Shown: positions 12,425 to 24,600 of the stretch, piece after piece | How positions within the stretch are numbered: the stretch's first letter is position 1 | How the letters are laid out: every line of letters begins with the position of its first letter | Origin: Theristus sp. LFF4_11 | Taxonomy: Eukaryota > Nematoda > Chromadorea > Monhysterida > Xyalidae | NCBI GenBank assembly: GCA_030248135.1 | Contig: JASANC010000829.1 | Coordinates: forward strand, 82,535 to 146,534 | Reading direction: 5' to 3' | Length of the DNA stretch: 64,000 bases | Notes under the pieces: generated by a model | Seen by the model: the letters and a program-made list of their open reading frames with translations, nothing else | What the model was told of the DNA's origin: nothing | Database searches by the model: none | Translations under genes and position numbers: made by a program

Positions 12425-14124
12425 CCAATTGTTGGTGGTGAGCAGCATTATGGCGAAGGGGTTGAGATTGCTTTCGTTTGGGGTGGTCGTCGTCTGTTTG
12501 TTTGGGCGTGCGTTCAATTGCGGCCCGTTCATTCTGGCCCGGACGATTCTGGCCCGGCGGCTTTTCCCTGGCACTTTCGTCACCTGTGATTACTCTAAAA
12601 AATTACTCTAAATGTATGAAATCACTGCAACACAAATTTTTCAAGTTTTCGGACGTGCCTTTATGTTAAAGACTTGTCTTAGGAGACCTACAACAACTTT
12701 GCTCGGTTTAGGATCAGATTTGGTAAAAATTTAGGTGTTAGATTTTGTTTGGTAAAAGTTTTGATGTTTTCATTTTTGCAGTCATTTTTATATTGATTTG
12801 CCATAATTTGCAAAAAAATCACTCCATCAAGCAGTCTACTGTTCATGCTGGGGTAAATTTGCCTGGCGGGACTCGTCCGTGTTGAAATTGTCTGGGCCAA
12901 AATTAGCTTGCCGCAACTCTTCAGGCCTCAATTTTGCGGGCCGTAATAGTACATCACCCGTTTCTTCTTGTTGCAATGGACTTTTCTATGCCGAAACTTT
13001 CAATTCAAGTTTTGTTTTTTTAGCTGAAATACGTATGACCTATTTTTTAAACGTGTCCCACGTCATGTGCCACAAAACATGCGCTTGCCGTTAACATCAA
13101 ACCAGACTTTCCGTTCAGCCGATTTCTTCCGGCAAACAAATGGTGAATGTCGAATCAGTCACATCAAACTGACATTTTAGTGCCTGTACTTTGACAAACG
13201 GGCGTTTTTAAAGCAAATGACGTCATTTTTATCCGGACACGTTTGAATAAATCCACAATACATGCACAACACTTTTTTTTTCTATTTTGTGATAGCTGTT
13301 TGCTAGTTTGTTGCAATTTGTAGTCTCGCTGGTCAAACAAAACAACTGTGTTTTGCACATGTGTTTTCCGGGCGGTCTATTCAAACATTGCTGTAAATTT
13401 TTCAAAAGCGTTGGTTGTCTTTGGTTGTGCTGACTGTTGATGTTACTTATTTTTTGCATTTTTGATCGGCTGATGATCGCTGATAATGTTTCTTGTTTTG
13501 TTTTGCTCATTCCAAATAATACACGATTGTTTGTTTTCACGTCGGGTCTGTGATTGTTTTGTTGTTCTGGAGATTGTTATTTTTGCACCTCTTCGGTTGA
13601 TTGAACTGTATCGTTTTTTTTCGTGCCTTTGTTACTGTAAAATTCGATACTCTACCTTTTGGTGTTAATTATCCAGCCCAGAACACCAGCTGTTTTATCT
13701 ATTAACGTCGCTTCATTTTGATGGGGGCATTATTTATTGTTTTTGAAAAAAAATAAACACGACACGAAGACGTTGTTTGTTGATGTTACAACTTGCAATA
13801 GTCAAACGAAAAAATTTGAATGTGGCATGCTAATTGGCTGCATCGAGTTGCATATGATTTACTATTATTACAGTTCGACTGTAGTTGACTGAATGCATTT
13901 TAATCGATCATGTCAATTTTACACAACAACAACAACAACGCAGTTGAAAACGCAATCAAATCGATAAATTTCTAGACGTTTACAAACTTGGCGTTCATTT
14001 CAGGATGCTGGAAAAGTTTACTTTTCGAATCAGTCGTCCCAGCCAGCATGCACAATGCAAGTCTATGTTTTTATCAGTTCACATTAAATGTCCAAAAAAT
14101 ACTGATTTTCAGGGATAATGAAAA
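12425..14124. other. Intergenic between ALG5 and the deiodinase
   Basis: No coding region supported. It contains the dispersed element at 13048-13245. Near 12535-12560 there is a tandem TTCTGGCCCGGACGATTCTG doublet. The rest is T-rich with AATAAA-like motifs, plus a short (CAA)n run near 13925. Confidence 0.4.
13048..13245. mobile_element. Short TIR element, copy 1 (second copy 52847-53059)
   Basis: About 200 bases are near-identical to 52847-53059 in the same orientation. The ends AAACGTGTCC and GGACACGTTT are inverted repeats, and GACGTCA motifs sit just inside both ends. It looks like a MITE; no target duplication was recognised. Confidence 0.6.
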
Positions 14125-15860
14125 ATGAGCGCACTATTGGCGTTTTTGTCGAGTGTCGGTGGTGTAACTTTTTTGCTAACCGTGATTTTGGCAACACTGA
14201 TATATGTCGCTCTGAAACGAATGTTGTTCAGTACAGAAGATGGAAACTCCGGTAACCTTATGATGAATAAAGGACATTCACTGCGAAATATTTCGACCGA
14301 TTCTTCGACTGATTCAGGAAGTGGTTTCATAAAAATTTAAAAAAAACGGCGCGTTTTGTTCTCAACAAAGGCTGTGCGGCTTTTCCACAGATCATTCAAC
14401 ATTACTCCGCCTCCTTTGCACAAGAAGATATCATTTTTTGATAAAGAGACCATCGTCTTGTTCTGCAGAAAAGTTTCCACCGGAGTAGTTTTATTTTCTC
14501 ACATTTTCGCTTTGAAATTCGTACAATCAATTTCACAAGTTCCGCACATTGCTGTGCTGACGAAACCAATCGCCCCGCCCCTACCATGCTCGATTGTTTT
14601 TCCAAAATTCTGTCCGTTTTTTTGAAACCGTTTCCTGGTGAAGAAAACCTCGACAGCGACAGCGAAAACTACGAAGAGGACAACGAAAACCACCCGAGAA
14701 TTGCGTTCCAAGGGCGATGCCTGTCTGAATGCGAAATGGTCCGTGAAACAGCGTTGTTCTACGCTGAAATGGACAAACGGCGCACTGTGAGGGAGATCAG
14801 CGATCGGCCGGTGCCAATGGAGGTGATCGAAAACATCGTGTTGACTGCAAGTGTGTGACAGCATGGTGATTTCTAAATTTTTATATGTGTAGGGGGTATT
14901 TCTAAAAAAAGCATTTTAAGTCTCTGAAATTTTTTCAAAATCCGGAAAAAACCCTGCATCAATGGCTGCTGTAGAACTGTCTCTGTTTACTGATTTCGTT
15001 CAGTCAATCGGCAATCGGCATGCGCATGCCAGATTTCAGAGTTGTTAGTATGCTTGGCCAGGAAATTATGTTGTGGTACAAAGATCAGCGTCAAAACATG
15101 CCCAGCCAGCCATTCCGAAAGAATCCGGTTCAGTCCTGTCAAAGCAACCACTGCAGACACAAGCCCCAGCGGTGCGCACAAGCAGCCGTGGACGTACGTT
15201 GTTGTTCGCAATCAGGAAGTCAAGCAGCAGATTCGTGACATCGTGGAAGAAGAGGAGCGAATAAACTACGACCGAAGAATGGGCCTCGAGTGGGTGCGAG
15301 ATTTGCGGAAATTCCGCACCGACTGGTCAAAACCGTACCTTTCTCAAGCTCCGTATTTGATTTTGGTCATGAAACAAAGTTACGGAATCGCTTTGGGGCC
15401 GGGTGCGAAAAAAAGACGACATTACTACGCGGAGGAGAGCACGTGCATCTCGGTCGGGCTGATGTTGGCTGCGATTGAGGTGCGTGAACGGGAAGCGTTT
15501 TGGTTCATCACTCGGGAAAATAGATCAGCTAAAAGTTGAGCCGCCAGCCCATGCCAGCCACATGTGGCTCAAGACACGCATCGCATCTGATTTGCCACTG
15601 GTTCATAGAACAACATGGTGTAACCTTAGCCTCGCCAAGGTGGCCTGTTTTCACGCACTGGCACTTTTCGCTTTCAGAAAGCCGGCCTAGTGACAGTGAC
15701 GAGCACCCCGATGAACTGCGGACCACGAATCTGCAGACTTTTGCGCCGACCACCGAACGAGAAGCTGCTGCTGCTGCTGCCGGTCGGCCATCCGCAACCG
15801 ACGGCCAGTGTGCCCGTGCTGAAGAGAAAGCCGTTGGAGGCAGCCATGGTGCTCCACTGA
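14125..15860 (+). CDS. IYD: Iodotyrosine deiodinase (FMN nitroreductase fold)
   Basis: Flavoprotein that reductively removes halide from iodo/bromotyrosines; membrane-anchored in animals. Exons 14125-14251, 14644-14850, 15157-15479 and 15678-15860 join in phase and sum to exactly 280 codons, close to the usual ~290. Exon 1 encodes a single N-terminal membrane segment ([17 protein letters not shown]), followed by an acidic linker in exon 2 ([12 protein letters not shown]). The catalytic domain has KRRTVREIS (FMN phosphate contact), [16 protein letters not shown], the lid-like [13 protein letters not shown] segment, the [11 protein letters not shown] strand, and C-terminal [13 protein letters not shown] then [10 protein letters not shown]. 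If exon 1 were rejected, an ATG at 14586 could start a soluble form. The topology and clean phase-1 splice favour the anchored form. Confidence 0.88.
14340..14430. repeat. Dispersed segment shared with 41775-41865
   Basis: GGCTGTGCGGCTTTTCCAC followed by a diverged ATTCAACATTACTC(T/C)GCC occurs here, in deiodinase intron 1, and again at about 41801 in a zinc-finger gene intron. This suggests an uncharacterised interspersed repeat. Confidence 0.5.
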
Positions 15861-16486
15861 GTGTGCGCGGACACTTGGAAACTTGCAGAACGGGCCATTG
15901 GGAGAACGGTTTTGGGGAAACACATTTTGGAAATTGTGAAAATACGTGTGAAATTGGCGTCTTCAGATCTCTAAGGTTGACACTTCTGTAGACCCTTTTT
16001 CTCGGTGATTAAAACATAGATTCGCCCACATGTTTTGATTCGTCACGGTGGAACTCGTCGAATTTGCTTGTTTTTTTAGTTTTTGTAGTTTATGTACTTT
16101 GAATTTCAAAACTTTCTGTCCCGAAAAAAAGCACAGCGTCAGTTGACGTGAATCAGCAATCAACCAAAGTTACAGAACGACAATTTTTGCTGCGCCAATT
16201 ATAAAACAGAGTTTTTGGGGCCACGCAATCTTTAAAGAAAGCATGTAGACAGACACGGTTGTGTGCGTGTATCACAGATTTCACCTTTTTAAACAAACTG
16301 GTTTCTAATAAAAATGCAAGCACAGGACACACGCACCAAAACACTGTGAAAATAAACTGCTTCTTTTGCATGCCGAAATCGATTTTCAATGACAACTTCA
16401 TAAAAATCTATAATAGGTAAACCCTGTCATATTTGTATTTGGTACAAACAAGCGGACATCAAAATTTTTCGAGAGGAAGCACAAAA
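15861..16486. other. Intergenic between deiodinase and metalloprotease
   Basis: No gene or repeat recognised. Probable 3' UTR of the deiodinase and promoter region of the next gene. No convincing core promoter motif was seen. Confidence 0.3.
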
Positions 16487-19400
16487 ATGATTATTGTCGT
16501 TTTTGTTCTCATTGGTTCCCAATTTCACGCAAGTCTATGCCGCGATGGCGATTTCAAATTTGTCGAAAACGGCGTCAAATGTGGCCATGCGGCGGTGGCG
16601 CCGGATGCGGACAATGTACACTGCACTTTCTGTTTGCTTTTTGACACACACCGCTGATTGGTTGCGGTCGCCTGAACATGCGAGTGAAAGCAACAACATT
16701 TGCAACTTTTGCATCACCGTGGGCACGCGCCCTTTACAGTATGGCCGAATAAATGAGGCAGTCCAATCAAGGCGGGATTAGTCGCAGACTAGGAGTTGCC
16801 TTTTTCAAAAATGCCAGCAGAATTCTCAATCATGTGTGCAAGGGAGAAAGAATGAACAGAATAGCGCGGATAACCCAGTAGTTAAAAAAACGCGTCAAAT
16901 TTGGCACACAATTTGTTTTCTGAATGTCTTTTTTCTTTCATTCAAAATTCGCGCGCTCCTTGCACCCTGAAAAAAGCTGCCATGTTTAATCGGCCATACC
17001 GTACTTTTAGTACACGTCTCTTTAGGTTTTTTTGTTTTTGGTGCTTTTCAACACAACATTTATAGAGGGTTAACAATACGGTGTTTGTTTAGCTTGTTGA
17101 GCAAGTTTTGGTTCCACCGGCCACCCGAACATACAAACCTCAACAACACTAACACTTGCTCGACAAAAACTGTTGGCCGTTTTGTTGATCTTCCAATTTT
17201 GAGTTTGAGTAGTCTGTCCAGCTCCAGCATTTTATTTCTATCCAGTGAGCCAAAATTTTGAAGTTTTTTTTGCGAAAAGCTGAAACTGGGCGCACCACTG
17301 GACGATCATGCCGTGATTGCTGGCTTCAACGGCGCAGAGAAACTGAGACGAAAACGTTCCGTTGATTTTCATCAGCTTCGAATCACCGTTTACTACGATA
17401 AATCCGTGGAAGAGTTGGTTTTTCACCAACTGATTATAACGCACACTTGCTTACAACAAACTGAATGATTGGCTGGTGTTTAAATTTGGAGTACTGATCA
17501 GTGGGGTTGCTGTGAGACGAGACGAGACACGACATAAAAGAAATGCCACTACATTGTACTTGTAGAATCTTTTACTTTGGTTCCAAAACTGAATGCGCGA
17601 ATAGATGAGTAAACAGCCTCATACATGACGCGGGAATTCAAAATTGGCGAAGTGACCGAGTTCCCTAAGCAGGACCGAGTCACTTTAGCCGATTTTGAAT
17701 TGCCACACAAAGATTGACACTGCAAAAATAGTTTCCTTTCTACGTCTGCACACGCAGTCAGTCGCATTAACCTAAAAAATTGATGTATGTAGATGAAAGA
17801 AATATGGATGAGACGACACACGTCTCATGCCATTGAAAAAGTGTCGAGTGGTTCTTCTGAGCAACCACAGACAGAAAAGATGAGCATTCCCTCCCATTCA
17901 CCGCACCAGCAAGAAAATCAAATAACTAACGCTATATTCTTTGTCCAGGTTGCACTCGAGGAAACGCCAACTAATCAAGGTACAATTTGTTTTACAAAAC
18001 TGATCAGACACGAAGATGTGCGCATGCAAACAAAAGTTTGAAAAATTCTTGTTAACGTGCAATTTTTTTTCAATTCATGTTCAATGTTTTTTTCAGGATT
18101 CTCTCGTCAAACAATCCGTCGACTATTGGCAACAGTCACTGGCGGTCAGGCGACATGGAAACCGGCCGATTCTAATTGAAAGGTGCTAAAAATTCCAAAT
18201 GCTCACAATCTGCCCATGCTGACCACAAAGTCGCAGTGTTCCATTTTTGCAGAGACTGCCCAAAGTCGAGACGCTTCATGATGTCCAACGGCACCCAGGG
18301 CTGCGTGGGAGCGTGCGAGTCGAAGACCACATGCGGCTACGTCACCGTGCCCGAAGAACATTTGGAGGTGCCAGTGAAACACCACTGTTTGCCATTTTAC
18401 GTTTTGATTGACATGGCGGTGCCCTGTTCCTTGGGCTTGAGATCAGACATGGTTTCTACTTTTCCAGCAGCAAAACTAACTTTGCTAATATGTAAGCCGA
18501 CCAAATTATTAACGAACAGGCCTGTCGGAAATGCAACACTGCAGAAACTAACAGTTGCATGTTGTGGGGCTCGTCCGGCCGTGGCGTGTCGGACGCGGAC
18601 TATGTTCTGTACGTGTCTGCCAGGCAAGGAGAGCACTGCATCAGTGGCGGGGCAATCGCGGCGGCCGCGCATTGTCAGCAGGAGTCGCTGCTGGACAGGT
18701 TTCGTTTTTTTGTTTTTTGTTTTTCAATTGAAACGACTGGTTTACGGTACTGTGGCACTGGCAGCATTTGACTTTGTTTTGGCGCGCATGATTTTTACCA
18801 TTGGAAAGGCCACTACAGAAACGAGGAGTTGGGCAAATGGGAATTTCATGAGCGTCAGTCACCTGTTTCGTATGTTTTGTACTTTTGTCATTTCCTTGTG
18901 CGCCATTCATTTCGTTCAGCCATTTTCTAATGGAATAGGCAACTGAGAACCTTACCCCACTGATTTGGTTGTGCTTGTGTTAGTTGATATCTGCTGTCCA
19001 CACAAATGGCGTATATTTTTTTTTGATTTCCAGGCCAGTCGCAGGCTTCATCAACATTTGCCCGAAATTAATCAGTGTTCAACAATTCGACGAGTTTTCG
19101 CAGGTGACAACCATCAGGCATGAAATTCTGCATGCGCTCGGCTTCACTGCCACTTTGTACCCTTTTTATCGCGATCCGAACACGCTGCTGCCGTTGACAA
19201 TAAGGTAGGTTCAGGCTGTGACAACAGAATGTGCAAGTTCAACAACCAGTTTATACTTTTTTTTGGCTTGCCCATTATGATGCAATGAAAAATAATTTTT
19301 TGATTCAAAGGTTAGAAAATGGGCGTCCGTTGCACTATGACGATGATCACCGATATTTTGCGGTTGGAAAAAAGGTGTTGCGATCAGAAACCATCAGTGG

Positions 19401-21252
19401 TTGGCAAACACTTGGTGGAAAGGTGAAACAACATGACTTTCATTTTATTCTTATTCCATTTTACTTCTGCTTATTTTGTTATCGTATTTCGTAATATTTT
19501 ATTTTTACTCTGCAGCAATCTGGATTTAAAATATCTTTCAGAAAAAGTTGAAAGTTATGTTGATGCGCACTCCAACCGTGGTCGCCGTCGCCAGAAAATA
19601 TTTCAATTGTTCTGAGTTGACTGGCGTCGAGGTCGAATCGCAGGGCGGTAGCGGCACGTCTGTGTCGCACTGGGAAAAGCGCATTTTGGAGGTTGAAAGG
19701 CGTAATTACTGTTTGTCAACCTTTAGTTCGTTTACAATGCAAGGTTAAAATGCTGGTTGCACAGGACGAAGCAATGTCCGGCGTGCACACGCAGACTGCG
19801 CAGTTCTCACGAATTACGTTCGCACTGATGGAGGACACTGGGTGGTACCGTGTGAATTACAGGTGAACAAAAAATGCTTTGAAAACGGTAACATTGAGAT
19901 CAAAATGGGCGAAAAGAAGCGCCGCACTTTCTTCACTAACAATTTAGCACCCCCCTTTCAGCAATTCAATTGGCATTCAATGCTCATACTTCTTAAATTT
20001 TGCGAAAAGTAAACTCGTAATTGTTTTCTGCCCCTTGCAGCATGGCTGAAAACCCGGTTTGGGGCCGCAACATGGGCTGCGATTTTCTCCAGAGAAGTTG
20101 CGGTGCTTGGATTGAAAAGCGAAAAGCCAAGCACGTTTACGTTTGTTTGTGTGGAATTGCAGGCCTTATCACGCTGTCGTAACGTGCAATGATGTCATTA
20201 ATGAAATTCAATCGCACACAGGAAACTACCAACGCTGCCATTTTGCAACACGGTTCCAGAGCGCACGCAGCGACGGTACGGCTGCACAAGCGACAGAACG
20301 TCCATCGCAGTGTGCAACCTCGAACGATACAGTGAAGAGATACCGGAACAATACCAGGTGGCTTGCGATCGTAACCATCACAGCGTACGTAAGAAAAATC
20401 TGATTGTAACCACTGTTGTTTTAGAACATGTTCAGTGTGGCTGGAATCAACTCAACAAAGGAATTGGCGCACTACGGCGGTTCGGTTGAGCTGGCCGATT
20501 ACTGTCCCTATTATCAGGTAAGCAAAACACTCGGTCACATACAAGTGGAAAGTCGAAGTGAGCGAAACATTATCCCCAAAAGTAAAAAAAATAGTACTGC
20601 CTTTTCACTGCACAGCAAGTATTCTTCAAAAGAAGCAACGGTGAGCCGCATTCAGACAGTCGTTGCTACTTCGCCCAGAACCAACCGTTGAAATCGAAAA
20701 ATATCGCTCTTGAAACGTACAGTTCTAAATCACGCTGTTTTCACACTGACGATCGATGGACTGTGTCACGTTGTAATAGAAAACAAGCTCAGTTGTATTG
20801 GGGCGCCGGGTGTTACCAGGTTAGTGGCATTGTGGTCAATCTTATTACGATACGGGTTTCATTGAGTGGCTTCAATTTTTAGTACAACTGCTCTGACGGG
20901 CGCCTGTCCATCGTGTTTCCTCAGTTCAACAATCGCCAGTATACCTGCTATTCAACGGAACAACGCATTCACGTGAAGCAGATCTATCGCGATTGGTTAT
21001 TCGAAGGAGCGCTCATTTGCCCGCCATGTAAAGATATTTGCGAGGTGCGTGGCTTGCATTACATTACAAACGTAGCTAGGTGATGGAAACCAACCACAAT
21101 AAAACAGTGAACATCTTTCACATTCGGTGATCATGAACATGTTTTTTTAGGATTCATCAACCGCCGTTGACTCTTTTCAATGTGCATCCGATCTCTGGGA
21201 TCCACCAACTTCACATGATGATCGTGACACAACTATTAAAGTTCCTTGTTAA
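16487..21252 (+). CDS. LMLN: Leishmanolysin-like (M8) zinc metalloprotease
   Basis: Zinc endopeptidase of the leishmanolysin/invadolysin family. Core exons: 18097-18182, 18253-18367, 18520-18698, 19034-19204, 19311-19422, 19542-19691, 19765-19862, 20041 to about 20140, about 20222-20357, 20425-20517, 20616-20819, 20883-21044, 21151-21252. Catalytic HEILHALGF (HExxH, 19119-19133), the third-zinc-ligand region SVSHWEKRI, the conserved turn [45 protein letters not shown] and [12 protein letters not shown] follow the family order, with the expected Cys-rich pattern. 16487 starts a likely signal peptide ([18 protein letters not shown]) and a KCGH motif. Exons linking it to 18097 were not found, so that assignment is tentative. 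The splice near 20135-20222 is unclear. The protein ends in a short Asp/Ser-rich tail with no clear GPI signal. Confidence 0.85.
17634..17697. repeat. Small imperfect inverted repeat
   Basis: ATTCAAAATTGGCGAAGTGA and its diverged inverse TCACTTTAGCCGATTTTGAA form a hairpin of about 64 bases in the intron region of the protease gene. Confidence 0.45.
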
Positions 21253-21629
21253 CGTGTGTTCCTCCAGCTGTATCCAAATTTGAGGTTTATTATGAAGTTG
21301 AATTGTATTATTATATTCACGTGTGACCGAAAAGCTTTATCTTTTATTTGAACATGTCTTGTGTTTATAACCGTCTTTTTGCTGCGCATCAAAAAATAAA
21401 TTGAAATAGTTTCTCAAAACAGCTGTTTAACGACATTCGAGCTTTCTTGTTTTAAATCAAAGTAGTAGTCATAAAATCGCGTTGGGTGGTGAAAACATGA
21501 ACAAATCCCATGGCATCTGGTTTTAAACTTGAAATGTTTTAACACGCAAATTAGTTTTGAAAATCATCCTTATTTGGTGAATGTAAAAAAACTATTTTAT
21601 TTTTGCCCATCGCAGAACATGTGAGAAAA
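21253..21629. other. Intergenic; 3' UTR of the protease gene
   Basis: Contains AATAAA (about 21395), suitable for polyadenylation of the upstream gene. No other structure seen before the next ATG at 21630. Confidence 0.4.
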
Positions 21630-24600
21630 ATGGAGATCAGCGTAGTGCTTTTGCTGGTGTGCGGCGCAGGCGTGTTGTCAGGCTCTGCGCAACCTCCAAG
21701 CTCTTTCCGGCGTCAAAACCGTCAAATACACGTCAGTCCGAACTGCACTGTCGAGCGCAGGGCGCCTGATGGGCGGGCAAACGTGCAAATGGAAACGTTC
21801 TGGCACGCGCAGCCAGTGATGGCAGAACACCATTGTGCGCTGATATGTGCGCACCGGCAGGACTGCGAGTCTGCTCGCTTCAATGAAACGACAAACGTTT
21901 GCACTCTCATGAGACAGGCGAGCATTATGTTTTCTTCGTTTTTGTGGTTTCAAACGGCTCGGAAAAATCGTGACTCAAACGGCTTATGAGTTTTCGAGAA
22001 ACGTTGCATATTTGTTTAGTTGGATGAATACGACATGGTTGGTGATGCCAACGTCGAACCCATACGCTCAGACACGCTGCAAGTCACGTGTTCCGATGAC
22101 GATCAAACGTTCTGCATGGACAATCCGAATTCGACAATTTGCATTGGCGAACTTTTGGGTATCCGCTCTAAAACGCCCTCATGGAAGTGGAATCACGCGT
22201 CACTTCGCTACACGTTCATGAAGCAATAAACATCGCAGCTTCAGTTTTAGAACATATGCACATTGATACGCGCGTTCATGTTAGCGCGCGTCAACGCGTT
22301 TCAGCGCGCGCGTGCACGAATGGGTCTTAATGTGTTTTATTAGGTTTACACAAAAAATGGAAGCACCTTGTGACTCACTAACTGCTACTAAATTCTAAAC
22401 TTTCGCAGCACGTAAGAAACGATCGCCACCCAGACTTTCTGGCAAGCTGAAGAAGACGGTGCAAACTGTACTCTATTGCTGCTGGCAGGAGATTGCGTCG
22501 TCGCTGTGCCCTGAGAATCAGGTTTCACAAACAAAAAATGCAAAGTAGTGCGATTTGGATTTATGACTACAAACCTTGTGATGTGTATTAAAGGCAATGT
22601 TTGCTTTCGACCGTTTTCAAAGTCGCGACGCGTGCGTTTACGAATGTGCATCGAGCTCGTCGTGCGGAGCAGCCGCGTTTGATGCGAACTCGAGGAAATG
22701 CCGCATATACGCCAAGTGTGTTCTGCTGACGTGCGAACTTGAGTGCTTTTTCGTTTTTTATGCTTTGAAGGGACAAATAATTCTTTCGTTTTTGCCAAAT
22801 TCTGAAAGTTTCACAGTGAAAACACGTGTGGCCTAAGTACTGCTGTCATCGCGTCCAACGCAAACTCACTCATTGTGCTGAATGCCACGTGTGACGAGTA
22901 CAGTATGCCACCAGGATGCATGGATGCTTCAGAGGTGACCACTACGGTGGCCACCCAAAGCACGACAACCATCCCGCCACTGTCAGAAGTCACCACTGTT
23001 GCCACTACGACAACCATCCCGCCACTGTCAGAAGTCACCACTGTTGCCACTACGACAACCATCCCGCCACTGTCAGAAGTCACCACTGTTGCCACTACGA
23101 CAACCATCCCGCCACTGTCAGAAGTGACGACTGTTGCCACTACAACAACCATCCCGCCACTGTCAGAAGTCACCACTGTTGCCACTACAACAACCATCCC
23201 GCCACTGTCAGAAGTCACCACTGTTGCCACTACAACAACCATCCTGCCACTGTCAGAATTGACGACTGTTGCCACTACAACAACCATCCCGCCACTGTCA
23301 GAAGTCACCACTGTTGCCACTACAACAACCATCCCGCCACTGTCAGAAGTGACGACTGTTGCCACCACAACAACCATCCCGCCACTGTCAGAAGTGACGA
23401 CTGTTGCCACTACAACAACCATCCCGCCACTGTCAGAAGTCACCACTGTTGCCACCACAACAACCATCCCGCCACTGTCAGAAGTCACCACTGTTGCCAC
23501 CACAACAACCATCCCGCCACTGTCAGAAGTGACGACTGTTGCCACCACAACAACCATCCCGCCGCTTTTTGAAAGCTCGACGGTTGGGACAGGTGCAGCC
23601 GAACCTTTGACTTTAAATTTGAACTTTCAAATACAATGTAATTGAGTGATAGTCAGAATCAAATAAAGTCAGTGATTCCAAATGAAAGAAAATTTCCCGT
23701 TGAACCATTTAGGCAGTGGAGGCGGAGGAACATACACACCACGTACGTGAACTATTTGCCTTGCGAATTTATTGTCTGTTTGTTTTTGAGAAAGCAGACA
23801 CCACTGAAAGCTTGTTTTAGCTCCATGTGCCACTGACTCAAGTTGGCCACATAATTTCACAAGTCGTGGATCGTCCGTCTCGTTGTTCGCCGGTCCCGGA
23901 TACGACACGGTGTTTTATGACATAACGAACAACGTAACAAATCGTTCAATGCAGTTCATTTTCTATGAACCTAGGCTTCTAAAGTAAGCTTTCTGACCTG
24001 TTTGGTGTTTTAGTGCAGTGCGTGCACACATTTATAATCAACCGAAAACTGATGTTTCCCAGATACATTGATGTGAAACAGCCACTTGGAGCGCCAACGC
24101 TATCCGCAATCATTCTCGATATAAATTATGCTCTTCACGGACCCTTCAATTTAGTCAGCGACGACGGTAATTTCATTTTTGCGCGCTGTTCTCCTGGAAT
24201 AAAAAAAGCGCGACAATTGTTGCTGGCCGTTCAGATGACATCTTCCGAAACATTCTGAACGACACTTGGGCACTGGTGCTCAACCTGACCGAGGGCGACA
24301 GTGGCGATCTGCAGCTAGACGCGGCGCCCATCTTTCGCATCGACACGTGCGCCGCCTACGAGCCGCTGCCGTGCGATCGCACAGAGCAGTGGCACAATTT
24401 CTCACGGGACAACGAGTTGTCACTCGGGCAACTCGACCACGTCTATTACAATGAGCTCGAAAACAGCGCACTCCAGTTCCATTTCAACGAGCCTGTTCTT
24501 GTCAAGTAAGGTACAGGGTGATCAAAATTTTTGCTCAACAAATGGCAACCAAATGACTATATGTGGCGTAAATTTCAGCTTTAGACATTGAGGCAATTGC

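Noticed and set aside
17238..17444. Minus-strand open frame as a gene inside the protease locus
   Set aside because: It encodes an unrecognised peptide, has no partner exons, and overlaps the probable intron of a plus-strand gene.
22811..23557. Long minus-strand open frame of Val/Ser/Gly repeats opposite the mucin exon
   Set aside because: It is the mirror of a 45-bp in-frame repeat. A period divisible by three keeps other frames open without coding.
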